From the NCBI GenBank assembly GCA_903970165.1, contig CAJCHZ010000071.1:1-63790 (forward strand): DNA of 63,790 nucleotides, written 5' to 3'. The notes under the pieces are model-generated. The model did not search any database and had not been told where the DNA came from. It was given only the letters and a program-made list of their open reading frames with translations. The translations under genes were made by a program, and so were the position numbers. How positions within the stretch are numbered: the stretch's first letter is position 1; every line of letters begins with the position of its first letter. Shown one piece after another: positions 17,599 to 26,801 of the stretch. The stretch comes from Betaproteobacteria bacterium. GTDB lineage: Bacteria > Acidobacteriota > Terriglobia > Acidiferrales > UBA7541.

Positions 17599-18639
17599 AT
17601 GAGCAACGCGCCCAGCGGGAACGGCAACGAGTCGAATATTCAAAAACCCATCGCCATTTATTACGAACAGCAGCACTGGTTCCGGCCATTATTCGAGCAG
17701 CTGGATGCACGGGGAGCGAACTGGGTTCGCGTGGACGCGCGGAACCATCAATACGATGTCGCCGCAAAAGAACGAGAGTATTCATTGCTCTTCAACCGTA
17801 TGAGCCCGTCGGCTTGGCAGCGCGGGGTTGGCCATGGAATTTTCTACACCCTGAACTACCTGTCTCATTTGGAAGAGAAGGGCGTGCGCGTCGTGAACGG
17901 CGCGCGCGCGTTCACTCACGAGATTTCAAAGGCGCTTCAATGCACCGTTCTAGAAGCTCTGGGTTTACCGTATCCGAAGGCCGTGGTGATCAATCATCCC
18001 GCGCAAGCCTTGAGCGCGGCAGAACGCATTGGATACCCGCTCATCATCAAACCGAATATCGGCGGCAGCGGCGCGGGAATAACGAAGTTCAATTCGGCGG
18101 ACGAGCTGCGTGGCGCGGTCGAAGCGAATAGTTTGTCGTTTGGAATCGACAAGGTTGCCCTGGTACAGGAGTTTTTCAAGGCGCGCGACGGCGTGATCAC
18201 ACGCGTGGAAGTTCTCGGCGGACAATATCTGTATGCGATTCAGATTCACATTACCGGCGATACATTTGATTTGTGTCCTGCGGACATCTGCAAGAACACC
18301 AAGGGTGAAGAACTTACGCGCCTGGCGTGTCCGGTCGATGCTCCCAAGTCCGGGCTAACCGTCGAAGCCTACGAACCGCCGAGGCCGGTCATCGAAGACG
18401 TCGAACGAATTATGGAAGTCGCGGGAATCGAAGTCGGCGGGATCGAATACGTCATCGACGACCGCACCGGGCGGCTGCTTTTTTACGATATTAACGCGCT
18501 CTCGAATTTTGTTTCCGATCCGGAACGAATGATCGGTTTCAACCCTTACGCGCGGCTGGCAGACTATTTGATCAGCGAAGCGCGGATTCACGAGGCCAGC
18601 CGCGGTGAGAAACTTGTCCCGACGGGGAGCATTCGATGA
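17599..18639 (+). CDS. ATP-grasp domain protein (RimK-like)
   Basis: A 346-residue ATP-grasp ligase. GAGGAG about nine bases upstream supports the ATG at 17599. The fold is recognisable from the ATP-binding segment PLIIKPNIGGSGAGITKF (near residues 150-167), the lid region after VALVQEFFKARDG, and the metal-binding strand LLFYDINALSNF near the C-terminus (Asp-x-Asn). Such enzymes join a carboxylate to an amine or thiol through an acyl phosphate; the substrate is unknown. It overlaps the following flavin monooxygenase by four bases (ATGA) and lies behind a cysteine-type attenuator, so a role in sulfur metabolism or in modifying a sulfur-containing compound is inferred. Confidence 0.8.
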   Translation: MSNAPSGNGNESNIQKPIAIYYEQQHWFRPLFEQLDARGANWVRVDARNHQYDVAAKEREYSLLFNRMSPSAWQRGVGHGIFYTLNYLSHLEEKGVRVVNGARAFTHEISKALQCTVLEALGLPYPKAVVINHPAQALSAAERIGYPLIIKPNIGGSGAGITKFNSADELRGAVEANSLSFGIDKVALVQEFFKARDGVITRVEVLGGQYLYAIQIHITGDTFDLCPADICKNTKGEELTRLACPVDAPKSGLTVEAYEPPRPVIEDVERIMEVAGIEVGGIEYVIDDRTGRLLFYDINALSNFVSDPERMIGFNPYARLADYLISEARIHEASRGEKLVPTGSIR

Positions 18640-19679
18640 GATACGGCTACTGGCTCCCTGTTTTTGGCGGGTGGCTGCGCAATGTCGCAAACGAGAATAT
18701 GGAGGCAAGCTGGCCATACGTAAAAAAGCTCGCGCAGCGCAGCGAACGGATTGGTTTTGACCTCACTCTCATTGCCGAGTTGAACCTGAATGACATCAAG
18801 GGCGTCGAAGCGCCGTCACTGGATGCGTGGTCTACTGCGGCGGCTCTGGCTGCAGTTACGGAGCGCATGGAGCTGATGGTCGCCGTAAGGCCGACGTTTC
18901 ATTTGCCCGCGCTGCTTGCCAAACAGGCCGCGAATATCGATCACATCAGCGGCGGCCGTCTGACGCTCAATGTGGTCTCATCCTGGTGGGCCGACGAAGC
19001 CAAAAAGTACGGCGTCCGTTTTGAGCAGCACGACGATCGCTATGCGCGTACGAGCGAATGGCTCGATGTGCTGCATGGCGTATGGGAGCAAGATCATTTT
19101 TCCTTTGCGGGCAAGTATTATCGCGTCGAAGACAACGTGCTCAAGCCGAAGCCCGTGGCGCAGCCCCATCCCACCCTTTATGCGGGAGGCGAATCGCCGG
19201 CAGCCAAGAATCTTATTGCGGAAAAATGCGACGCGTACTTGATGCACGGTGATCCACCCGAGCGTGTGGGCGAAAAAATTGCGGATTTGCGCGAGCGGCG
19301 CGCGAGACACAAGCTGCCGCCACTGAAGTTCGGCGTGGCGGGCTATGCCATTGTTCGCGAAACAGAGCAGGAAGCTCAGGATGAGCTCGGGCGCATCACG
19401 GATTACAAACAATCCGCCGCAGGCTACGCGAACTATCAGCAATGGCTTTCCGGTACGCAACTCGAGCAACGCGTTTCGCTCGAAGACTACTCTGTATCCA
19501 ACCGCGGGCTGCGTTCAGGCCTGGTGGGAACCGCCGAACAAGTGGCCGAACGTATCGCAAAGTTCGAGGCCGTGGGAGTAGACCTCGTACTGCTTCAATT
19601 TAGTCCGCAACTCGAAGAAATGGAACGTTTTGCGGACGGCGTCATTCGCCGGAGCACTCCTATAACGGCTTCGGCATAG
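18636..19679 (+). CDS. LLM-class flavin-dependent monooxygenase (SsuD/SfnG-like)
   Basis: A 347-residue bacterial-luciferase-like TIM barrel. The N-terminus MRYGYWLPVFGGWLRN and the segment ISGGRLTLNVVSSWWADEAKKYGVRFEQHDDRYARTSEW (residues about 105-145) resemble alkanesulfonate (SsuD) and dimethylsulfone (SfnG) monooxygenases. FAGKYYRVED and GLVGTAEQVAERIAKFEAVGVDLVLLQF are further family landmarks. These enzymes use reduced FMN and oxygen to split carbon-sulfur bonds and release sulfite. Together with the cysteine-type leader upstream this supports a sulfur-scavenging role, but the true substrate is not readable. It is translationally coupled to the ATP-grasp gene. Confidence 0.85.
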   Translation: MRYGYWLPVFGGWLRNVANENMEASWPYVKKLAQRSERIGFDLTLIAELNLNDIKGVEAPSLDAWSTAAALAAVTERMELMVAVRPTFHLPALLAKQAANIDHISGGRLTLNVVSSWWADEAKKYGVRFEQHDDRYARTSEWLDVLHGVWEQDHFSFAGKYYRVEDNVLKPKPVAQPHPTLYAGGESPAAKNLIAEKCDAYLMHGDPPERVGEKIADLRERRARHKLPPLKFGVAGYAIVRETEQEAQDELGRITDYKQSAAGYANYQQWLSGTQLEQRVSLEDYSVSNRGLRSGLVGTAEQVAERIAKFEAVGVDLVLLQFSPQLEEMERFADGVIRRSTPITASA

Positions 19680-19743
19680 GCATGTACCGACTTGTTGCAC
19701 GTGGAACAGTCCGCCGTCCGCGCTGCATCATCCAACAGGTCCT

Positions 19744-20202
19744 TCAACGGGCGGCTGGAACATTCCCGTATTCCGTCTCTTCAGGAACATCCGTAGGACT
19801 CGCGAACTCAAACCGGTAGCCGTCCGGATCAGAAAATGGCACGACCCATAGAGCGTTTCCGACGAAGGGATTTCTGCTGACCCTGATCCCTCGAGATAGG
19901 GCTTCGTGGTAGATCGCGAGAGCATCCCGACACTGGAAGCAGACGTTTACGCCTTCGCCGAGTTTGCCGCTGGGCTTCGAGGAGCCGTGCCCTTCTGTCC
20001 GGAATTCCTGCAACATCAGGGCTGCCTCGCCCATTTCCAACCAGCACCAACGTATTTTCCCGTCACCGTCGGGAACCCACTTTTTGGTCAACTTGAAGCC
20101 AAGGCCATCGACGTAAAAGCGGAGTGATGCTTCCATGTTCGAGACACCGAAAAAGGGCACGGCCTGTTTCACGTTGGTTGGGGTTTTGGTCTTGGCGGTC
20201 AT
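19744..20202 (-). CDS. VOC-family (glyoxalase/bleomycin-resistance fold) protein
   Basis: A 152-residue vicinal-oxygen-chelate protein. The first beta-alpha-beta module is VPFFGVSNMEASLRFYVDGLGF and the last is WVVPFSDPDGYRFEFASP, with Glu near the end of DGYRFEF as a metal-ligand candidate. I start at the ATG 20202 (AAGG eight bases upstream); longer forms from 20268 or 20307 would add residues with no counterpart in the family. The reaction is unknown; the fold covers glyoxalases, dioxygenases and antibiotic-binding proteins. It is convergent with the LLM monooxygenase gene. Confidence 0.8.
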   Translation of the reverse strand: MTAKTKTPTNVKQAVPFFGVSNMEASLRFYVDGLGFKLTKKWVPDGDGKIRWCWLEMGEAALMLQEFRTEGHGSSKPSGKLGEGVNVCFQCRDALAIYHEALSRGIRVSRNPFVGNALWVVPFSDPDGYRFEFASPTDVPEETEYGNVPAAR

Positions 20203-20331
20203 TTTTGGCCTTCGCGAATCGATTGTTCCCGTTTTTGCGGGGTTTGAAACGAAATCGGGTCCAGCCATGCATAACTCCGAGGGCTGCCGGAAGTCAAAAT
20301 AATCCAACCGTCTTTCAGGAATGCGCTAGGT

Positions 20332-20355
20332 AAATTGTGACAATTTGTCTATAAT
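20332..20355 (+). promoter_or_regulatory. rplS promoter with palindromic site
   Basis: A consensus -10 TATAAT lies at 20350-20355. Just upstream sits a perfect inverted repeat, AAATTGT-G-ACAATTT (20332-20346), occupying the spacer and -35 zone where no good -35 box is seen. The arrangement suggests an operator or an activator-dependent promoter for rplS, 58 bases before its ATG. Confidence 0.5.
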
Positions 20356-20412
20356 GGGTGTTTGCGTTTGAAGAGCTGGCCCCGCCTGAGTGGGTCTGCA
20401 GGGAATACGAAC

Positions 20413-20817
20413 ATGAATCTGGTTATAGCAAAACTACATGAAGCGCAACTGCGCAAAGATCTCCCCGCGTTCCGGCCCGGCGATACCGTGCGGGTCAATG
20501 TCCGCCTGAAGGAAGGCGAGGGTGAGAAGGAAAAAGAGCGCCTCCAGGCGTTTGAGGGTGTGGTGATTTCCAAGAAAGGCCGGGCTTCCGGCGCGACGTT
20601 TACCGTTCGCCGCGTGAGTTTCGGTGTCGGCATTGAGCGCATTTTTCCTCTGCACTCGCCTTCGATCAGCTCGATTGAAGTGGTTGGCAAGGGCAAAGTG
20701 CGGCGCGCACGCCTTTACTATCTGCGCGAACTGCGCGGCAAGGCTGCTCGCATTAAGCGCGCCGCCCGCGAAGAAGTCGCCGCGGTTGCCACGGCAGGAT
20801 CTGACACCCCGGCATAA
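20413..20817 (+). CDS. rplS: 50S ribosomal protein L19
   Basis: A 134-residue large-subunit protein at the 30S-50S interface. Typical sequence runs from LPAFRPGDTVRVNVRLKEGEGEKEKERLQAFEGVVISKKG through TFTVRRVSFGVGIERIFPLHSPSI to RRARLYYLRELRGKAARIK. I begin at MNLVIAKLHEAQ, not at the upstream ATG at 20362, because L19 proteins start with this helix and GGGAAT precedes it. The C-terminal tail is somewhat longer than average. It is followed directly by an intrinsic terminator. Confidence 0.97.
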   Translation: MNLVIAKLHEAQLRKDLPAFRPGDTVRVNVRLKEGEGEKEKERLQAFEGVVISKKGRASGATFTVRRVSFGVGIERIFPLHSPSISSIEVVGKGKVRRARLYYLRELRGKAARIKRAAREEVAAVATAGSDTPA

Positions 20818-20847
20818 GTCCAACGACGCATGGCAAACAAAATTTGA

Positions 20848-20880
20848 AGAAGCCCCCGTTGTTCCGGGGCTTCTTTTTTT
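20848..20880 (+). terminator. Intrinsic terminator after rplS
   Basis: Nine-base-pair stem AGAAGCCCC / GGGGCTTCT with a nine-base loop, followed by a run of T. It lies 30 bases after the rplS stop and also separates it from the convergent S9 peptidase gene. Confidence 0.9.
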
Positions 20881-20892
20881 GCTGGAGTTCGG

Positions 20893-22965
20893 CTAAGGCT
20901 GGACGTTCGTCACGCCTTCGGCACCCGGCTTTGGAAAATGCTTCTCATACCAAGCGATACAGCGGTCCGTGGAATCAATCACGTGCTTCGTTTCCCGGAT
21001 GCCGTGGCCTTCGCGCGGATAGCGGACGAAAATCGCTTCCGTCCCCACGTCTTTCAGCGCGATGAAGAACTGCTCAGCTTCGGCGATTGGCACATCGTTA
21101 TCGTTTTCTCCGTGCATCAGCATCGTCGGAGTGTGCGCCGCAGCTACGTGCTTTAGCGCCGAGCGTTCCCAGGCCACATCCATCAAATTGCCTTGCTGCA
21201 GGAATTGTCCGAATTCCATCTCCTCGTATTGGTTGTAGTAGGTCATGTAATTGTAGCTGACAAGATTCGCGATGCCGGCAATCGGGATCGCCGCCTTGAA
21301 TTCATTGGTCTGCGTAATGAGCCAGTCCGAAAGTTGCCCCCCGTAACTTACGCCTTCAACTCCCATGCGCTCGCGATCGATCCATAAGTAGCGGCGCACG
21401 GCCGCGCTGACGCCGTACAAAACGTCTTGGCCTTCGTTGCCATCCTGATCGCCGAAGACGGCGTCGGCGAATTTCTGTCCGTAACCAGTGGATCCCCGAA
21501 AATTCACGTTAAGTGTGGCCCAGCCGTGAGAAGCGTACACCTGATTCTTAAACGTGAACCCAGGCCCGTTTTGTCCATGGGGGCCTCCATGAATATTCAC
21601 GATCAGCGGATGCTTCGACGTCGCTGTCATGCCGATCGGTTTCGTCAGAAACGCCTCGACCTCAAATTTGTTGTCGTTACTGACGAAGGTGAAGGACTCG
21701 ACCTCACCCATTTGTTTTCCGGCGAGGATTTCGGCGTTCAGGTCGCTGAGCTTGCGCGCGGGTGCGTTGCCGTTTTTGACGTAAAGCTGCGCCATGTCGC
21801 GCGGCGACGTGAAACTGTAGACCAGTGTGCCGTCCTTGCCGACGGAAAAGCTGCCGACTCCGCCGGGTTCCTTTACCAGGTATTCCGGCTTGCCGCCTGA
21901 AACCGGCAGTCTCACCAGATAAACGCTCCCGCGCTCCTGAATCGTGAAGTAGACCGCGCTCCCATCCGGCGCCCACTTCGGCGAGCCTTGCCGGTTGTCC
22001 AGAATGGCGCCAATCTCTCTTCGTTCGCTGCCGTCAGCGTTCATCATCCAGACGTGCGTGTCCTCCATGGTCGTCTCGCGGTCGGTTAAGCCTCGCTTCG
22101 TACCGCGATAAACGATGTGCTTCCCATCCGGGGACCACAGCGGTTCGTACTCGTTGTATTCCGTTGCAGTCAGGCGGCGGATACTTCCATCTGCGAGACT
22201 CAGCGCGAAAACGTCGTAATTGAAAAATTCGTCCTGGTTCGGTTCGCGGTTCGAGGCAAAGAGAATTTCTTTTCCATCCGGCGACCAGTCGATGGAATGC
22301 TCATCGTAGATGCCGCTCGTCAGTTGCCGCACCTGTTTGCTGGATACGTCCACGGCGAAAATGTGCAGCCGCTGATTGTCGTTGAAGCGCGTCATGCCCT
22401 CACCAGCGTCGGGTTTATATAAGTAACGCGTGATGACCATGGGGTCGCCGCCGGCCTCCGCCGCCCGTTCGTCGGGCGTCGAGGAGATAAATGCAATCTG
22501 TTTGCTGTCGGGCGACCAGGTGACATCCTGCCCCGCGCCTGGAAGCGGGCTATTTGTTCCGCCCATTGCCGCAAGAAATGCGATCTCCGAGCCATCCGGC
22601 CGGGCCATCAGTAATCCGTGCTTGTCTCCAGCACTGCCTTGGAAGGCGAGCCATTTCCCATCCGGCGACCAGATGGCATTGGCGGTAACATCCTTTTCCC
22701 CGCTGACACGAATGGATTTTTGCGTGGCTAGGTCCATGACCCACAACTGCGGATAGGGGCGGCCCGGGCGGTCGTAACGAGTCACCGTGTAGGCTATACG
22801 ATGGCTGTCTGGAGACAAAAGCGCGCCCCCGGCGGAGCGGAACCGCGAAAGGTCGCTGCTGACAAACCCCTGCGCCCTGGAGACAGGCGCTGCCGCAAGA
22901 AGCGCCGCTAAAGTCAAACTCCATAAGCCAGGGCGGAGCACTGCAGGCTGCGAACGTGAAATCAT
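20893..22965 (-). CDS. Secreted S9-family (prolyl oligopeptidase-like) peptidase
   Basis: A 690-residue exported peptidase. A signal peptide (LWSLTLAALLAAAPVSRAQ) leads into a seven-bladed propeller with repeated TolB-like motifs such as WSPDGKWLAFQGS, WSPDSKQIAFISS, DWSPDGKEILFASN and LWSPDGKHIVYRG. The C-terminal alpha/beta-hydrolase domain has HGGPHGQNG, the nucleophile GVSYGG, MLMHGENDNDVP (Asp) and YPREGHG (His). It should act as a dipeptidyl- or acylaminoacyl-peptidase on short peptides in the periplasm. It stands alone, convergent with rplS. Confidence 0.92.
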   Translation of the reverse strand: MISRSQPAVLRPGLWSLTLAALLAAAPVSRAQGFVSSDLSRFRSAGGALLSPDSHRIAYTVTRYDRPGRPYPQLWVMDLATQKSIRVSGEKDVTANAIWSPDGKWLAFQGSAGDKHGLLMARPDGSEIAFLAAMGGTNSPLPGAGQDVTWSPDSKQIAFISSTPDERAAEAGGDPMVITRYLYKPDAGEGMTRFNDNQRLHIFAVDVSSKQVRQLTSGIYDEHSIDWSPDGKEILFASNREPNQDEFFNYDVFALSLADGSIRRLTATEYNEYEPLWSPDGKHIVYRGTKRGLTDRETTMEDTHVWMMNADGSERREIGAILDNRQGSPKWAPDGSAVYFTIQERGSVYLVRLPVSGGKPEYLVKEPGGVGSFSVGKDGTLVYSFTSPRDMAQLYVKNGNAPARKLSDLNAEILAGKQMGEVESFTFVSNDNKFEVEAFLTKPIGMTATSKHPLIVNIHGGPHGQNGPGFTFKNQVYASHGWATLNVNFRGSTGYGQKFADAVFGDQDGNEGQDVLYGVSAAVRRYLWIDRERMGVEGVSYGGQLSDWLITQTNEFKAAIPIAGIANLVSYNYMTYYNQYEEMEFGQFLQQGNLMDVAWERSALKHVAAAHTPTMLMHGENDNDVPIAEAEQFFIALKDVGTEAIFVRYPREGHGIRETKHVIDSTDRCIAWYEKHFPKPGAEGVTNVQP

Positions 22966-23151
22966 GAGACCCCCCTAAGGTCTATAAGACGCTCGATTTT
23001 GCCCGGCCATCCTAGGTCGCCAGGCGTACTCCGGTCAACGGTCTTACCACTGATTTCATCGCTTCAATTGGCCAGAATTCTGGCCGCAATCGGCGCCCAG
23101 GAGTGACACAACGCACCTTGCTCTCTCCCCCCGTGCTAAAATCTTCGCAGA

Positions 23152-23802
23152 ATGAGCCGTCTCTGCTCTTCCCGTTTCGAGCGAGCCGCGCGGCAACTGG
23201 GCTGGATGCGCATCGCCGGTCTCGATGAGGCCGGCCGCGGCGCGCTCTTTGGGCCCGTTGTCGCCGCCGCGGTCATTCTTAATCCCAAGCGCCGCATTGT
23301 TGGCCTCGACGATTCCAAGAAACTTGCCGCCGAGCGCCGCACCGAGCTTGCCGCCCGCATTCACCAACACGCTATCGCTTGGGCGGTCGCGGAGATCGAC
23401 GCGCAGCGCATTGATGCCTGGAACATTTACCAGGCCAGCCGCCAAGCCATGACCGCGGCGCTCCAGCAACTCACGATTCAACCGGATTATCTACTGATTG
23501 ACGCCATGCAGCTCGATGTTCTCATCGAGCAGAAATCGCTGATCAAAGGCGACGCGCGCAGCGTTTCCATCGCCGCCGCTTCCATCTTGGCCAAAACGCA
23601 TCGCGATGCGCGCATGGCAGAGTGGGACGCGGTTTACCCGCAATATGGACTCGCTCGCCACAAAGGCTATGCCACCCCGGATCACCTCGAAGCCCTACGT
23701 CAGCACGGTCCGTCGCCGCTGCATCGCCATTCCTTCGCGCCGGTTCGTGACGCTTCCTGCTGGGCTGCGGGTGCCACGCAAACTCCGCTACCTCTTTTCT
23801 AG
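23152..23802 (+). CDS. rnhB: Ribonuclease HII
   Basis: Removes RNA from RNA-DNA hybrids and single ribonucleotides from DNA. The catalytic acidic pair is in GLDEAGRGALFGPVVAAAV, the third Asp in YLLIDAMQLD and the fourth in KTHRDARMAEW; KGDARSVSIAAASILAK is also diagnostic. It is 216 residues with a short basic N-terminal extension before the core; an internal start at the Met of GWMRIAGLDEAG is possible. rnhB commonly follows rplS; here one unrelated minus-strand gene intervenes. Confidence 0.95.
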   Translation: MSRLCSSRFERAARQLGWMRIAGLDEAGRGALFGPVVAAAVILNPKRRIVGLDDSKKLAAERRTELAARIHQHAIAWAVAEIDAQRIDAWNIYQASRQAMTAALQQLTIQPDYLLIDAMQLDVLIEQKSLIKGDARSVSIAAASILAKTHRDARMAEWDAVYPQYGLARHKGYATPDHLEALRQHGPSPLHRHSFAPVRDASCWAAGATQTPLPLF

Positions 23803-23846
23803 CGCGTCACATAAAATCTCCGCCGGACCGTTCTGAGGTTGGCTCA

Positions 23847-25253
23847 ATGAACTTGAGATTGCTTTCTCGTCGCGCCGTGCTTCTTGTTTACGTGGCTTCG
23901 GCAATTTGTTGTCTTTGGGTTGTCGCGTCGCAAGTCGAATGCGGATCCGCGGACGTCGAAGCGCAGACGCTGGTTGCCGCAACGCCGCCCATGGGTTGGA
24001 ACAGTTGGGATTCTTATGGCGAAACAGTCGCCGAATCCGATATTCGCGCCAATGCCGCCTGGATGGCCGAGCACCTGAAATCCTACGGCTGGGAATATGT
24101 CGTGGCCGACGAGGGATGGTACATCAGCAACCTGGCCACAAGATCCGACACCGTACCCGCGCAATTCAGTCTCGACGGTTACGGCCGCTACATTCCGTCC
24201 GTTAACACAATTCCTTCCTCCGAACACGAAGCCGGCCTCAAGCCGCTTGCCGATTACATTCATTCGCTTGGCCTGAAACTCGGTATCCACGTCTTGCGAG
24301 GAATTCCCAGAGAAGCCGTGCGTAACAATTTGCCCATCGCGGGATCCCGCTATCGCGCAAAAGATGCCGCCGATACTTCCGATGTCTGCCCATGGAATAA
24401 TTACAACTACGGCTTGAATACAAAATCGCCTGCGGCGCAAGCTTATTACGATTCCATCGCGAAGCTCTACGCCAGCTGGGATGTGGATTTCCTCAAAGTC
24501 GATTGTATTTCCAGCCGCCCCTACAAAGGGGAAGAGATTCGCATGTTCCGTCAGGCGCTGCACAAAGTTCACCGCCCCATGGTGCTCAGTCTCTCGCCGG
24601 GCGCCGCTCCTTTGGAGAAAGCCGCGGACCTGGCCCGCTACTCGCAAATGTGGCGCATCTCCGACGACGTTTGGGATGTCTGGCACGGCGACAAGGACTT
24701 CCCGCAAGGCGTCGAGAATCAGTTCGCGCGCGCGGCCAAATGGTCTTCATTTTCCGGCCCTGGACACTGGCCTGACGCGGACATGCTTCCCATTGGCCGC
24801 CTGGAACCATCTCCTGGTTGGGAGAAACCGCGCACAAGTCGCCTCACGCACGATGAACAGCGCACCATGCTCACGCTCTGGTCCATCTTTCGTTCGCCGC
24901 TCATGATGGGAGGCAATCTCACGCTCTGCGATGAGTGGACCGAATCCGCGCTTACCAATGCGGAACTGATCGGAGTCGATCAGCATTCCACCAACAGCCA
25001 CGCCGTCATCTCCACTGACAAACTTGCGGTTTGGGTTGCCACTCCGGAATCGGAGAAAGGGGTTTACGTTGCCTTGTTCAATCTCGCTTCGGCGCCGGAA
25101 ACTTTCCACTTTGCCTGGAAGGATTTAGGTCTGAAGGGCGACAAATATTTGCTGCGCGATCTCTGGGAACACGCCGACTTGGGCTCGACCGAGAGCATCG
25201 ACGTGAAGCTTCCTGCTCACGGCTCAGCCCTTTACTGGGCCGCCGATCATTAG
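23847..25253 (+). CDS. Secreted GH27 alpha-galactosidase
   Basis: A 468-residue exported glycosidase of family 27. After a signal or anchor segment (VLLVYVASAICCLWVVAS) the mature protein starts with the family hallmark PPMGWNSWDSYG. The catalytic nucleophile is Asp219 in VDFLKVDCIS and the acid/base Asp273/274 in WRISDDVWDVW; MMGGNLTLCDEWT and a C-terminal beta-sandwich complete the fold. Substrates are alpha-galactosides or, in some members, alpha-N-acetylgalactosaminides. It lies 44 bases after rnhB and may share its transcript. Confidence 0.92.
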   Translation: MNLRLLSRRAVLLVYVASAICCLWVVASQVECGSADVEAQTLVAATPPMGWNSWDSYGETVAESDIRANAAWMAEHLKSYGWEYVVADEGWYISNLATRSDTVPAQFSLDGYGRYIPSVNTIPSSEHEAGLKPLADYIHSLGLKLGIHVLRGIPREAVRNNLPIAGSRYRAKDAADTSDVCPWNNYNYGLNTKSPAAQAYYDSIAKLYASWDVDFLKVDCISSRPYKGEEIRMFRQALHKVHRPMVLSLSPGAAPLEKAADLARYSQMWRISDDVWDVWHGDKDFPQGVENQFARAAKWSSFSGPGHWPDADMLPIGRLEPSPGWEKPRTSRLTHDEQRTMLTLWSIFRSPLMMGGNLTLCDEWTESALTNAELIGVDQHSTNSHAVISTDKLAVWVATPESEKGVYVALFNLASAPETFHFAWKDLGLKGDKYLLRDLWEHADLGSTESIDVKLPAHGSALYWAADH

Positions 25254-25386
25254 TCGCCCCCGGCGGGCCTGTGACGATGTCATTCCTTTGGCAAATCCGT
25301 CTCGATGCGTTTACCATCGTCGGCGTCCAGGCCGCTCGCGGCATCTCGTCGGTCGCGCGCGGTTTGGCTAACGCTTACGCCAGCAC

Positions 25387-26778
25387 ATGCTCTTCAACAG
25401 CCTCCTCTTCCTTTTTCTTTTCCTGCCGGTTGCTTACATCGGCTTCTGGCGTCTGCGCACAAAAAAGCATCGTTACACCTGGCTCACCCTGGCCAGCTAT
25501 ATTTTCTACGGCACCTGGAATTACAAATTCTGCGCTCTCATGGCTTTCTCCACCGCGGTCAGCTACTTTGCCGGCCTTGGCATGCTCGGCACCACCGATC
25601 CCCGCCGCCGAAAGCTTTTTCTCATCGTCCCTGTAACCGTAGATCTCCTTCTTTTGGGCTTTTTTAAATATTTCAATTTCACGGTCTCTAGCTTCGCGCA
25701 GCTTTCGGCATGGCTCCATGTCCCACTACACGCGCCCGCCTTGAACATCATTCTCCCCGTGGGCATCTCCTTCTATACCTTCCACACCATCAGCTACATG
25801 GTGGATGCGTACCGCGGCGTCATCACCCCTACGCGCAACTTCTGGGAGTTCTCCTGCTATGTCTCGCTGTTTTCGCAGCTCGTCGCGGGGCCCATCGTCC
25901 GATTTCGCCAGGTGGAAGCAGACCTCGATAACCTTGACCACGCTAACCGCACCCGCTGGCTCGATATCGGCTGGTCTTTCTTCGCCATCGGCATGATGAA
26001 AAAAGTTCTCCTCGCCGATACCATGGCCGCCGTCATCAATCCGGCTTGGAAGGACGCTGCGCATCTCTCAACTCTTGGCGCGTGGCTGTGCGTCCTCGGC
26101 TACACCTATCAAATTTATTTCGATTTCTCGGGCTACAGCGACATGGCCGTCGGCCTCGGCTATCTCTTCGGAATCCGCCTCCCGCAAAATTTCAATTCGC
26201 CCTACAAAGCTCTCAATGTTTCCGATTTTTGGCGCCGCTGGCACATGTCGCTCTCTGCCTGCCTGCGCGATTATCTCTATATCCCGCTTGGCGGCAGCCG
26301 CGGTTCAGCCCCATCACTCGTTTACAGAAATCTCCTGATCACCATGCTCCTTGGCGGCCTCTGGCACGGCGCGAACTGGACCTTCGTTTTCTGGGGCGGC
26401 TACCATGGCATCCTGCTTTGTCTTTACAAACTGGTTGGCAGGTTTTGGGATCGCTTACCCGTATTCCTCCAACGCGTCGCCACATTCTTTCTCGTGGTAC
26501 TCGGGTGGGTTTTCTTCCGCGCCGACAGTCTTTCCGTCGGTAGGGCGATGCTCGCACGAATGTTCCGTTATTCTCCCGGTACCCTTTTCCCGGGACTTGC
26601 CGGTTTGCTCGCGGCACTGGCTATTGCCGCCTTGATCGCGCACGCCACACCCAACACCTTTGAACTCAGGCACGAATGGAAACCGTGGACCGTCGCTGGC
26701 TTCGCGGTTGGCTACACCCTGGCGCTCATAGCCATTGCATCCGGGCAGCAATCGCCGTTTCTCTATTTTCAGTTTTAA
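25387..26778 (+). CDS. MBOAT-family O-acyltransferase (AlgI-like)
   Basis: A 463-residue polytopic membrane acyltransferase. About ten hydrophobic segments begin at MLFNSLLFLFLFLPVAYIGFW. Family signatures are QIYFDFSGYSDMAVGLGYLFGI, NFNSPYKALNVSDFWRRWHMSLS, and the active-site His region GGLWHGANWTFVFWGGYHG. AlgI-type proteins pass acetyl groups across the inner membrane for O-acetylation of secreted polysaccharides. The next gene encodes an SGNH-type partner, so the two form a minimal polysaccharide acetylation pair. No ribosome site is evident before the ATG. Confidence 0.93.
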   Translation: MLFNSLLFLFLFLPVAYIGFWRLRTKKHRYTWLTLASYIFYGTWNYKFCALMAFSTAVSYFAGLGMLGTTDPRRRKLFLIVPVTVDLLLLGFFKYFNFTVSSFAQLSAWLHVPLHAPALNIILPVGISFYTFHTISYMVDAYRGVITPTRNFWEFSCYVSLFSQLVAGPIVRFRQVEADLDNLDHANRTRWLDIGWSFFAIGMMKKVLLADTMAAVINPAWKDAAHLSTLGAWLCVLGYTYQIYFDFSGYSDMAVGLGYLFGIRLPQNFNSPYKALNVSDFWRRWHMSLSACLRDYLYIPLGGSRGSAPSLVYRNLLITMLLGGLWHGANWTFVFWGGYHGILLCLYKLVGRFWDRLPVFLQRVATFFLVVLGWVFFRADSLSVGRAMLARMFRYSPGTLFPGLAGLLAALAIAALIAHATPNTFELRHEWKPWTVAGFAVGYTLALIAIASGQQSPFLYFQF

Positions 26779-26801
26779 GAAATTTTCGAGGGCCGGAAAT
26801 A

